From assembly GCA_034096865.1 (NCBI GenBank), contig JAWQFJ010005636.1:5001-16739 (forward strand): a stretch of DNA of 11,739 nucleotides, in the 5' to 3' direction. The stretch's first letter is position 1. The number at the start of each line of letters is the position of its first letter. Positions 1-8,800 of this stretch are shown piece after piece. A program made the translations under genes and the position numbers. Below the pieces are notes generated by a model, which was given only the letters and a program-made list of their open reading frames with translations, was not told the origin of the DNA and did not search any database. Origin of the DNA: Theodoxus fluviatilis (Eukaryota > Mollusca > Gastropoda > Cycloneritida > Neritidae).

Positions 1-977
1 TAAAAAGTGCGACTGATTGCAAGTTCTTGCAACTAAGTTCTTGCTCTAGAAATGAAATCATTTCCTTTCATCCAAAAGAAGAAAGGAAACCTTAAAAAAA
101 TTATCACAAGCATCAATTTGTTCCACATGCACATTAGAACTAATCTCAATAAAATTTGCGGCATAAATATATCATGGATCAGTTGGCTGAGCTGAGTTGG
201 AGGATTGTAAGAGAGAACTCTGGCGCGTTCATCCGCAGCCTGGTTGCATGCTCCCCAGGGAGTTGTGACGGTGTTGGAGCGATACAAAGAAGTAGCGTCA
301 TGACCAGGGGGTAAATGTGTGCGGTTTGAGCATCCATCAATGGGTGAAAAAGTCGCAATATAAAAAGAGCACCTTTCCCTTTACCTGTATATCTAAAATC
401 GCTCTATCTTCGTCTCTAGTGCGATAACGTTATCATAGTTCAGCGAAATATACCACTGACTTGCCCAACGCACATGCATTCGTTGAGAACAAACAAATGT
501 AACTGAATATCTTAGTGCATATCACTTCTGTAAACTCAAACATTGAATCCCAAAGTGGCCGACTTTACATTGCACCCTCAGTGGTGTCGCTAGGGAGGGA
601 ACGAGATGGGGTGGGGTGGGGATAGAGCGGGAAAGGTGGAAGAAACGAGTTACAAAGCCATTACGTGCTGTGACTCTCCACTGAAATTATCAACACGCAG
701 CCATCCCGAGCTCCCTCGAGTTCAGCAACAAAAACGTGAAGACTTTTGTATAAAGTGCAGGGGGAATATGAAAGTTCATTCCAGATAATGTAGGCAATCA
801 AAGCTACTCGCACCACTTTCGGTAAGAAATAGCACACATATATTCAGTGTCTTCCCACCTCTGTTGCATGATTTTAACTGAATAAAACTGGACGCGTGTG
901 CATCAAAAGTGAGCGAGCAAGCAAGCGCGCAAAATAAGGAGATTTACTGTTTAAGTTAAGGGCCACAGGAAGATGGA
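1..977. other. Left flank, no gene identified
   Basis: About 1 kb of mixed-composition sequence. I read both strands and found no exon with convincing splice sites and coherent coding. The longest minus-strand open stretch (33-287) turns into a low-complexity hydrophobic run typical of AT-rich noncoding DNA. A 60-codon plus-strand frame at 606-788 has no family resemblance. Small landmarks are a perfect 12-bp palindrome GATAACGTTATC (423-434) and a G-rich patch at 605-622. If the minus-strand gene continues, this is either its next intron or sequence beyond its 3' end. A terminal exon could be hidden here, but nothing decides it. Confidence 0.5.
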
Positions 978-1460
978 CAGTATTGAAAAAAGTGTTTAGT
1001 ATAGTATGGGTACTGTTTACTAATGTGTAATACTGTATTATATAGTACAGTACACTACAGTGCAGTATAGTATGGTATGGTATAGTATTCTTCTTCTTCT
1101 TCTTGGTTGTCTCTCGGGTGTCGAAGAAGACGACACGCTGTCCATCATCTGTGGATGCGCATATGACTCCAAAGTCCAAACTCCGAGGCACACAGGCACA
1201 CACTATAGTATAGTGAATTAGAGTTTAGCTTAGCTTTGCATAATTTAGCATTAGTATCAGTATTAGTATAGTGTAGTGTAGAGTATAGTGTAAGGTAGCG
1301 TAGGGCATAATGTAGCGTAGTGTAGTGTAGCACTTAAACGTTGCGTACAGTACAGTATAGGTTAGAATCCGATAATATGATGTGCTGTGGCGTAGTGTGG
1401 TGTGGTGTGATATCATATGGAAAGATATGGCACATATTGTACTGTATTGCATTGTACCTT
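978..1460. repeat. Degenerate pentanucleotide (AGTAT/AGTGT-type) array, interrupted
   Basis: The sequence repeats with a 5-bp rhythm: runs such as AGTAC-AGTAC-ACTAC-AGTGC-AGTAT-AGTAT around 1040-1085, and GTGTA-GTGTA-GAGTA-TAGTG around 1268-1330. Units are heavily mutated but keep the 5-bp phase for long stretches. The block is split by a non-repetitive insert at about 1089-1203. On the minus strand it begins just beyond the donor of the downstream exon, so it would occupy the start of the next intron. It looks like an old decayed microsatellite; no coding role is likely even though some frames stay open. Confidence 0.7.
1089..1203 (-). mobile_element. Candidate short retroposed insert with (AAG)n tail
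   Basis: About 115 bp of non-repetitive sequence sits inside the pentanucleotide array. Read on the minus strand it ends in an (AAG)n run (plus-strand TTC repeats at 1089-1104), as expected for the 3' tail of a SINE or a 5'-truncated LINE. The same 8-mer TATAGTAT flanks both sides (1081-1088 and 1204-1211) and could be a target-site duplication, but the host array itself is made of similar words, so chance is a real alternative. The minus strand is open through the body and tail; I do not treat that as a gene. No RNA polymerase III A/B boxes were clearly recognised, and the family is unnamed. Confidence 0.4.
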
Positions 1461-1485
1461 GCTGTATCGTAAGTCTAAAGACACA

Positions 1486-1491
1486 ACGTAC
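1486..1491 (-). other. 5' splice site (donor) of the downstream exon
   Basis: On the minus strand the exon ends ...GCTAAC followed by GTACGT. It matches the metazoan GTRAGT consensus except at +4. It falls exactly at a codon boundary (phase 0). The match is moderate, and a donor further downstream is possible because the frame remains open. Confidence 0.5.
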
Positions 1492-1671
1492 GTTAGCGAT
1501 GGTCTCCTGAAGAGTGATGTTTCGTTGACGATTGAGGTCTTCATTGAGAGCTGCCAGTGTCTTAAGTCTCGCTTTGTCTGGGTCCTCGATCAGAAAGTCG
1601 TCAGCAGGGACGTTCTGTAATGAGAATGTCATCTCTTTGCCAGGAAAGGTCTTCCTGTTCGTTGACAAAGG
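1492..1671 (-). CDS. Internal exon (60 codons) of an unrecognised protein gene
   Basis: A 180-nt block reads as 60 codons without a stop, phase 0 at both ends. It starts after a strong 3' splice site, TGCTGCTGTCCCATTCCAG (1690-1672), and ends before a GTACGT donor (1491-1486). The peptide begins PLSTNRKTFPGK, has a short hydrophobic/polar segment (FSLQNVPADDFLIEDP, residues 16-31), then a charged, probably helical stretch (residues 32-60: DKARLKTLAALNEDL, then RNITLQETIAN). NIT at 51-53 would be an N-glycosylation sequon if the region is extracellular. The frame stays open on both sides of the exon, so the limits rest on splice signals and phase matching with the exon at 7488-7736. A second frame (AFVNEQEDLSWQRDD...) is also briefly open but stops inside and has incompatible phase. 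I do not recognise the family. Confidence 0.6.
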
Positions 1672-1690
1672 CTGGAATGGGACAGCAGCA
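1672..1690 (-). other. 3' splice site (acceptor) of the downstream exon
   Basis: The minus strand reads TGCTGCTGTCCCATTCCAG, a pyrimidine-rich tract ending in CAG, giving a phase-0 start for the following exon. The edge of the 44-bp minisatellite lies only 45 bp upstream (1717), so the branch point must fall within this short gap or inside the first repeat units. A second AG at 1713-1712 (CATGCAG) is a weaker alternative. Confidence 0.6.
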
Positions 1691-1716
1691 TTTACATGTA
1701 TGCAACAGGTCTGCAT

Positions 1717-4700
1717 GAAACCAGTGTTGACTCCAGCAAGGCAATGGAGGGCTACAGGAAGAAACCAGTGTTGACTCGAGCAAGGTATTAGAGATACACA
1801 CATAAACCAGTGTTGACTCGAGCAAGGTATTAGAGCTACACACAGAAACCAGTGTTGACTCGAGAAAGGCTATGAAGGGCTACACGCAGAAACCAGTGTT
1901 GACTCGAGCAAGGTAATAGAGGGCTACACACAGAAACCAGTGTTGACTCGAGCAAGGTATTAGAGGGCTACACACATAAACCAGTGTTGACTCGAGCAAG
2001 GCAATGGAGGGCTACACACAGAAACCAGTGTTGACTCGAGCAAAGCAATGGAGGGCTACACGCAGAAACCACTGTTGACTCGAGCAAGGCAATGGAGGGC
2101 TACACACAGAAACCAACGTTGACGCAAACAAGGCAATGGAGGGCTACACACAAAAACCAGTGTTGACTCGAGTAAGGCATTAGAGGGCTACACACAGAAA
2201 CCAGTGTTGACGAGCAAGGCAACAGAGGGCTACACGAAGAAACCAGTGTTGACTCGAGCAAGGTATTAGAGGGCTACACACAGAAACCAGTGTTGACTCG
2301 AGCAAGGCAATAGAGGGCTACACACAGAAACCAGTGTTGACTCGAGCAAGGCAATAGAGGGCTACACACAGAAACCAGCGTTGACTCGAGCAAGGTATTA
2401 GAGGGTTACACACAGAAACCAGTGTTGACTCGAGCAAGGCAATAGCGGGCTACACGCAGAAACCAGTGTTGACTCGAGCAAGGTATTAGAGGGCTACACA
2501 CAGAAACCAGTGTTGACTCCAGCAAAGCAATATAGGGCTACACGCAGAAACCAGTGTTGACTCGAGCAAGGTATTAGAGGGCGACACACAAAAACCAGTG
2601 TTGACTCGAACAAGGCAACAGAGGGCTACACGAAGAAACCAGTGTTGACTCGAGCAAGGCAATAGAGGGCTACACACAGAAACCAGTGTTGACTCGAGCA
2701 AGGCAATAGAGGGCTACACACAGAAACCAGTGTTGACTCGAGTAAGGCAATAGAGGGATACACACAGAAACCAGTGTTGACTCCAGCAAGGCAATGAAGG
2801 GCTACACACAGAAACCAGTGTTGACTCGAGTAAGGCAATGGAGGGCTGCACAGAGAAACCAGTGTTGACTCGAGTAAGGCAATGGATAGCTACACACAGA
2901 AACCAGTGTTGACTCGAGCAAGGCAATGGAGGGCTACACACAGAAACCAGTGTTGACTCGAGCAAGGCAATGGAGGGCTACACACAGAAACCAGTGTTGA
3001 CTCGAGCAAGGCAATGGAGGGCTACACACAGAAACCAGTGTTGACTCGAGCAAGGCAATGGAGGGCTACACACAGAAACCAGTGTTGACTCGAGCAAGGT
3101 ATTAGAGGGCTACACACAGAAACCAGTGTTGACTCGAGCAAGGCAATAGAGGGCTACACACAGAAACCAGTGTTGACTCGAGCAAGGCAATGGAGGGCTA
3201 CACACAGAAACCAGTGTTGACTCGAGCAAGGTATTAGAGGGCTACACACAGAAACCAGTGTTGACTCGAGCAAGGCAATGGAGGGCTACACACAGAAACC
3301 AGTGTTGACTCGAGTAAGGCAATGGAGGGCTACACACAGAAACCAGTGTTGACTCAAGCAAGGTATTAGAGGGCTACACACAGAAACCAGTGTTGACTCC
3401 AGCAAGGCAATAGAGAGCTACACGCAGAAACCAGTGTTGACTCGAGTAAGGCAATGGAGGGCTACACACAGAAACCAGTGTTGACTCGAGCAAGGTATTA
3501 GAGGGCTACACACAGAAACCAGTGTTGACTCGAGTAAGGCACTAGAGGGCTACACACAGAAACCAGTGTTGACTCAAGCAAGGTATTAGAGGGCTACACA
3601 CAGAAACCAGTGTTGACTCCAGCAAGGTATTAGAGGGCTACACACAGAAACCAGTGTTGACTCGAGCAAGGTATTAGAGGGCTACACACAGAAACCAGTG
3701 TTGACTCGAGCAAGGCAATGGAGGGCTACACACAGAAACCAGTGTTGACTCGAGCAAGGTATTAGAGGGCTACACACAGAAACCAGTGTTGACTCGAGCA
3801 AGGTATTAGAGGGCTACACACAGAAACCAGTGTTGACTCCAGCAAGGTATTAGAGGGCTACACACAGAAACCAGTGTTGACTCGAGCAAGGCAATGGAGG
3901 GCTACACACAGAAACCAGTGTTGACTCGAGCAAGGTATTAGAGGGCTACACACAGAAACCAGTGTTGACTCGAGCAAGGCAATAGAGGGCTACACACAGA
4001 AACCAGTGTTGACTCGAGCAAGGCAATGGAGGGCTACACACAGAAACCAGTGTTGACTCGAGCAAGGCAATAGAGGGCTACACACAGAAACCAGTGTTGA
4101 CTCGAGCAAGGCAATGGAGGGCTACACACAGAAACCAGTGTTGACTCGAGCAAGGCAATGGAGGGCTACACACAGAAACCAGTGTTGACTCGAGCGAGGT
4201 AATAGAGGGCTACACACAGAAACCAGTGTTGACTCGAGCAAGGCAATAGAGGGCTACACACAGAAACCAGTGTTGACTCGAGCAAGGCAATAGAGGGCTA
4301 CACACAGAAACCAGTGTTGACTCGAGCAAGGCAATAGAGGGCTACACACAGAAACCAGTGTTGACTCGAGCAAGGCAATAGAGGGCTACACACAGAAACC
4401 AGTGTTGACTCGAGCAAGGCAATGGAGGGCTACACACAGAAACCAGTGTTGACTCGAGCAAGGCAATGGAGGGCTACACACAGAAACCAGTGTTGACTCG
4501 AGCAAGGCAATGGAGGGCTACACACAGAAACCAGTGTTGACTCGAGCAAGGCAATGGAGGGCTACACACAGAAACCAGTGTTGACTCGAGCAAGGCAATA
4601 GAGGGCTACACACAGAAACCAGTGTTGACTCGAGCAAGGCAATGGAGGGCTACACGAAGAAACCAGTGTTGACTCGAGCAAGGTAACAGAGGGATACTCA

Positions 4701-6516
4701 CAGAAACCAGTGTTGACTCGAGCAAGGCAATGGAGGGCTACACGAAGAAACCAGTGTTGACTCGAGCAAGGTATTAGAGGGCTACTCACAGAAACCAGTG
4801 TTGACTCGAGCAAGGTAACAGAGGGATACTCACAGAAACCAGTGTTGACTCGAGCAAGGCAATGGAGGGCTACACGAAGAAACCAGTGTTGACTCGAGCA
4901 AGGTATTAGAGGGCTACTCACAGAAACCAGTGTTGACTCGAGCAAGGCAATGGAGGACTACACGAAGAAACCAGTGTTGACTCGAGCAAGGTATTAGAGG
5001 GCTACACGAAGAAACCAGTGTTCACTCGAGCAAGGTATTAGAGGGCTACTCACAGAAACCAGTGTTGACTCGAGCAAGGCAATGGAGGACTACACGAAGA
5101 AACCAGTGTTGACTCGAGCAAGGTATTAGAGGGCTACACGAAGAAACCAGTGTTGACTCGAGCAAGGTATTAGAGGGCTACACGCAGAAACCAGTGTTGA
5201 CTCGAGCAAGGCAATGGAGGGCTACACACAGAAACCAGTGTTGACTCGAGCAAGGTATTAGAGGGCTACTCACAGAAACCAGTGTTGACTCGAGCAAGGT
5301 AATAGAGGGCTACACACAGAAACCAGTGTTGACTCGAGCAAGGTAATAGAGGGCTACACACAGAAACCAGTGTTGACTCGAGTAAGGCAATGGAGGGCTA
5401 CACACAGAAACCAGTGTTGACTCGAGCAAGGTATTAGAGGGCTACACACAGAAACCAGTGTTGACTCCAGCAAGGCAATAGAGGGCTACACACAGAAACC
5501 AGTGTTGACTCGAGTAAGGCAATGGAGGGCTACACACAGAAACCAGTGTTGACTCCAGCAAGGCAATAGAGGGCTACACACAGAAACCAGTGTTGACTCG
5601 AGTAAGGCAATGGAGGGCTACACACAGAAACCAGTGTTGACTCGAGCAAGGTATTAGAGGGCTACACACAGAAACCAGTGTTGACTCGAGCAAGGTAACA
5701 GAGGGATACTCACAGAAACCAGTGTTGACTCGAGCAAGGCAATGGAGGGCTACACACAGAAACCAGTGTTGACTCCAGCAAGGTATTAGAGGGCTACACA
5801 CAGAAACCAGTGTTGACTCGAGCAAGGCAATGGAGGGCTACACACAGAAACCAGTGTTGACTCGAGCAAGGGAATGGAGGGCTACTCACAGAAACCAGTG
5901 TTGACTCGAGCAAGGCAATGGAGGGCTACACACAGAAACCAGTGTTGACTCGAGCACGGTATTAGAGGGCTACACACAGAAACCAGTGTTGACTCGAGCA
6001 AGGTATTAGAGGGCTACACACAGAAACCAGTGTTGACTCGAGCAGGGTATTAAAGGGCTACACACAGAAACCAGTGTTGACTCGAGCAGGGTATTAAAGG
6101 GCTACACACAGAAACCAGTGTTGACGCGAGTAAGGCAATGGAGGACTACACACAGAAACCAGTGTTGACTCGAGCAAGGCAATAGAGGGCTACACACAGA
6201 AACCAGTGTTGACTCGAGCAAGGCAATAGAGGGCTACACACATAAACCAGTGTTGACTCGAGCAAGGCAATGGAGGGCTACACACAGAAACCAGTGTTGA
6301 CGCGAGTAAGGCAATGGAGGGCTACACACAGAAACCAGTGTTGACTCGAGTAAGGTATTAGAGGGCTTCACACAGAAACCAGTGTTGACTCGAGGAAGGT
6401 ATTAGAGGGCTACACACAGAAACCAGTGTTGACTCCAGCAAAGCAATGGAGGGCTACACGCAGAAACCAGTGTTGACTCGAGCAAGGTATTAGAGGGCTA
6501 CACACAGAAACCAGTG
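1717..6516. repeat. 44-bp minisatellite, 109 units plus a 10-bp partial
   Basis: The unit is 44 bp and contains GAAACCAGTGTTGACTCGAG followed by CAAGG, a variable GCAAT/GTATT/GTAAC word, AGAGGG or GGAGGG, then CTACACACA. The start GAAACCAGTG at 1717 and the start of the last partial unit at 6507 are 109 units apart minus 6 bp. The loss is explained by three 2-bp deletions, all before 2283: two in the TTAGAG-CTACAC region and one giving TTGACGAGC. From 2283 to 6507 there are exactly 96 units with no net length change. Diversity is highest at the edges, especially 1717-2200, and lowest in the middle. Because 44 is not a multiple of 3, all frames rotate through the unit; the open frames of 70-190 codons here are repeat artefacts. 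Confidence 0.97.
4640..5160. repeat. Higher-order 3-unit (132-bp) block within the minisatellite
   Basis: Marker variants recur at exact multiples of the unit. The GTAACAGAGGGATACTCAC variant occurs at 4683 and 4815 (132 bp), and again at 5695 (880 bp, 20 units later). The GGAGGACTACACGAAG variant occurs at 4955 and 5087 (132 bp). CACGAAG-type units are concentrated here. This shows recent local amplification of three-unit blocks, as expected from unequal exchange or replication slippage. Confidence 0.8.
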
Positions 6517-7019
6517 AAAGGGTTCAATCGGGGTCAGTTACGTATTTTTGCAGACGTCCACGTCAGGGACACATAATTTGTTCGTCCGTGGAAAATTTGA
6601 TTGAAATGTTCATGTACGTGTCTGAAAATCAACTGTTTATTGTCTTACCATGGCAATGTACCCGTTGTGTAGGAAATCTTCGAAGGCTATCTTATCACCA
6701 CTACCGCTGCTACCGCTCCTTGCTTAAAATGTACAACTTCAAAAACTTTAATGCTTCACTATTCATAGATATATTAAATTAACGAAAAAACATTGCAAAA
6801 ATACTTGCATTTCCCAAAACACAAAAATCTTGTTTGGACATCTGTGACCGCTGGCCACATGTTGTACAGGTAATAGATTTCGTCCTCAGTTCTTTCATTG
6901 TCTTTGCGTATTTGTGGAAAACTTTCATGTGATGGATTCGATGCAGGCACCTACACATGTAGAGATGTGTCAGTCACTATGTTTCTAAATGCTTCTGGAT
7001 GATGAATATCTGCCTGTGT
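6517..7019. other. Unique intron sequence, no firm gene
   Basis: About 500 bp of moderately AT-rich, non-repetitive sequence separates the minisatellite from the pyrimidine tract. A 64-codon plus-strand frame (6588-6782) shows no recognisable domain and is probably chance. Two overlapping minus-strand frames at 6774-6950 and slightly beyond look more protein-like; they are described in the findings but cannot both be real. A small inverted repeat GACGTCCACGTC lies at 6553-6564. Confidence 0.5.
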
Positions 7020-7480
<461 letters not shown>

Positions 7481-7481
7481 C

Positions 7482-7487
7482 ACTCAC
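7482..7487 (-). other. 5' splice site (donor) of the upstream exon
   Basis: The minus strand reads ATT then GTGAGT, a strong metazoan donor, at a codon boundary. The open frame reaches an in-frame TAG only 30 nt further on (7460-7458), which supports the exon ending here. Confidence 0.75.
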
Positions 7488-7736
7488 AATGTTGCCTAAG
7501 ACGGAGGCGACGGAGGAGAGCGTTCTCATGAGCTTCTTGACATTTCCATACACGGCCTCCCTTTCGATGACTTTACTGGTGTCCTCCAGCAGTCTCTGCG
7601 TGTTGATCATGGCTGCCTCCTGGGGCATCTCGTCGTCAGAGACTGGTGACGTCAGCTGTGGCAGACATGACGTCATGGAGTCAAACACGTCATCATTGAA
7701 ACTGATCGGCGAGTAGGGGATGCGAGCAAACCTATA
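7488..7736 (-). CDS. Internal exon (83 codons) of an unrecognised protein gene
   Basis: A 249-nt block reads as 83 codons, phase 0 at both ends, between acceptor TTCCACTTTCCTCAG (7751-7737) and donor GTGAGT (7487-7482). In-frame stops lie just outside: TAA 15 nt before the exon and TAG 30 nt after it. The peptide starts YRFARIPYSPISFNDD, has a Ser/Thr/Pro linker with one Cys (residues 20-33), an acidic SDDEMPQEA (33-41), then a probable amphipathic helical region (42-83) including RLLEDTSKVIE and VKKLMRTLSSVASVLGNI. It joins in frame to the exon at 1492-1671. No signal peptide, membrane segment or catalytic motif is visible. Helical LSSVASVL-type segments occur in many extracellular helical domains, including GAIN subdomain A of adhesion-GPCR and polycystin-like proteins. 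That is only a weak resemblance, so I leave the function unassigned. Confidence 0.72.
7647..7675. promoter_or_regulatory. Two perfect CRE-type octamers inside the exon
   Basis: TGACGTCA occurs at 7647-7654 and 7668-7675; the second is the core of a 12-bp palindrome CATGACGTCATG (7666-7677). A related TGACGTG word (minus strand) lies at about 7686-7692. TGACGTCA is the CREB/ATF consensus. The two octamers are 21 bp apart, near two helical turns. Both also encode a Thr-Ser dipeptide in the same codon phase (MTS and LTS), so coding coincidence can explain them. Confidence 0.3.
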
Positions 7737-7751
7737 CTGAGGAAAGTGGAA
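7737..7751 (-). other. 3' splice site (acceptor) of the upstream exon
   Basis: The minus strand reads TTCCACTTTCCTCAG, a good pyrimidine tract and CAG, starting a phase-0 exon. A further 40-500 nt upstream on this strand lies a long TG/CA region, a context that modulates exon inclusion in some known vertebrate genes. Confidence 0.75.
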
Positions 7752-7938
7752 TTATGTGTACACTCTGCATTCCCAATTACACTCACGCTCAGGCACACAC
7801 GTGCATGCACTAACGCAGATACACACACGCGCGGGGGCGCAATTGCACGCAATCAAAAATCACGCATGCACACACGCGCGCGCGATCGCACACATATATA
7901 CACACACAAACACACACATACACAAATACACACTCACG

Positions 7939-7992
<54 letters not shown>

Positions 7993-8055
7993 TGCACAAG
8001 CGAACACACCATAAAAGTCCTCATACGCTCGCATACAGACACACACATGCTTGCG

Positions 8056-8069
8056 TACGCGCGCGCGTA
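8056..8069. repeat. 14-bp perfect palindrome TACGCGCGCGCGTA
   Basis: This self-complementary alternating pyrimidine-purine word sits where CA-rich sequence on the left switches to TG-rich sequence on the right. It is therefore the axis of a larger imperfect palindrome. It has the composition of a Z-DNA-forming site. Confidence 0.7.
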
Positions 8070-8090
8070 TGTGTTTATGTGTGAGTGTCT

Positions 8091-8165
8091 GTGTGTGTGT
8101 GTGTGTGTGTCTGTGTGTGTGTGTGTGTGTGCGTGTGTGTGTGTGTGTGTGTGTTTGTCTTTGTT

Positions 8166-8203
<38 letters not shown>
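8091..8203. repeat. (TG)n-loop-(CA)n inverted repeat
   Basis: The (TG)n run ending near 8154 is followed by a T-rich spacer of about 14 nt (8155-8168, GTTTGTC/TTTGTTTTT words) and then 35 bp of (CA)n. In single strands these arms can pair as a hairpin with a stem of up to about 35 bp; in duplex they could extrude a cruciform. Confidence 0.75.
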
Positions 8204-8205
<2 letters not shown>

Positions 8206-8224
8206 GCGCACCCACGCACACGCA

Positions 8225-8271
<47 letters not shown>

Positions 8272-8272
<1 letters not shown>

Positions 8273-8800
8273 GGTAAGGTCTGGATGTCTTCCGTTCCTT
8301 TTGCAATCCATACGTGTGGCAGGGTGCTAATAAATTATCCATCAGTCTTTCATAACGACCCTTTCTATTCTTCTTTTTTCTCCTGTCCATTCCAGTCCAG
8401 TGCGTCTTCAGTCATTTCAGTACGCTCCGTCATGCACTGTGTGACCCTGTCTCTCTTTCTTGCGCTTCTTCACGCTTTTCATGTCGCGCTACCTGTCCCA
8501 GCCCTCGCTGATCATTCAGCTCCTCCGCCTCGATGCGTCCCGTTGCAGTCGATTACCCCCACCCCCACCCACCCACCCCACCCCAGTCTTGATCAGCTTA
8601 TTTAAGCCCACGATAACAACGCCATTTTACTGCGTTCCGTTCCACTCCCATCCGCGACCGCGGCATCCAGTTTCACCTCTTCCCACCCCGTAGACTACAA
8701 TATGTTTCGTTTCACGTTACCCCGAGTCCTTATCATTGCAATTCCGTAGTGAATACCTGACTCCACCCCACCTCCTCCCTTTCCAGCTGACTCCAGTACA
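8272..8800. other. C-rich noncoding sequence, no gene seen
   Basis: The stretch is pyrimidine-biased on the plus strand, with scattered CCAGT/CACTC pentamer echoes. A cluster of C runs at 8556-8584 gives six G runs of three to five on the minus strand, a dense quadruplex motif. No exon with coherent splice signals was found on either strand; the plus-strand open frames extend from the CA repeats or are proline-rich by composition. Confidence 0.6.

Larger units (their letters stand above)
7790..8271. repeat. Compound (CA)n/(TG)n microsatellite cluster
   Basis: Pure or near-pure dinucleotide runs: (AC)n at 7942-7987 (46 bp), (TG)n at about 8090-8154 with two small interruptions, (CA)n at 8169-8203 (35 bp) and (CA)n at 8229-8271 (43 bp). 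The linking DNA is also mostly alternating purine-pyrimidine, including CG-rich words at 7876-7888 and 8056-8069. It lies in the intron upstream of the minus-strand exon at 7488-7736. All long open frames through it (poly Thr-His and poly Cys-Val) are simple-sequence artefacts. Confidence 0.95.

Noticed and set aside
33..287. 84-codon minus-strand frame as a further exon
   Set aside because: No convincing acceptor or donor at suitable phase, and its second half becomes a low-complexity hydrophobic run from AT-rich DNA.
606..788. 60-codon plus-strand frame
   Set aside because: No recognisable domain, no splice or promoter support, and length expected by chance.
1601..1674. Alternative frame of the downstream exon (AFVNEQEDLSWQRDD...)
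   Set aside because: It looks protein-like but ends at a stop after about 24 codons and does not match the phase-0 end of the upstream exon, whereas the other frame fits 60 codons exactly.
1225..1803. 192-codon minus-strand open frame taken as one gene
   Set aside because: Only the middle (1671-1492) looks coding. The 5' part is 44-bp repeat plus intron, and the 3' part is Tyr/Thr/His-rich translation of the pentanucleotide repeat.
4562..4945. 127-codon minus-strand frame with a 44-residue protein repeat
   Set aside because: Three 44-bp units make 132 bp, so any stop-free frame gives a 44-residue period. Frames shift with the unit and open stretches appear only where variants happen to lack stops.
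1717..6516. CRISPR-like array
   Set aside because: The unit is continuous tandem repeat without unique spacers, has over 100 near-identical 44-bp copies, and sits in a spliced eukaryotic context.
7810..8277. Poly-Thr/His and poly-Cys/Val frames across 7746-8605
   Set aside because: These are simple translations of (CA)n and (TG)n on both strands.
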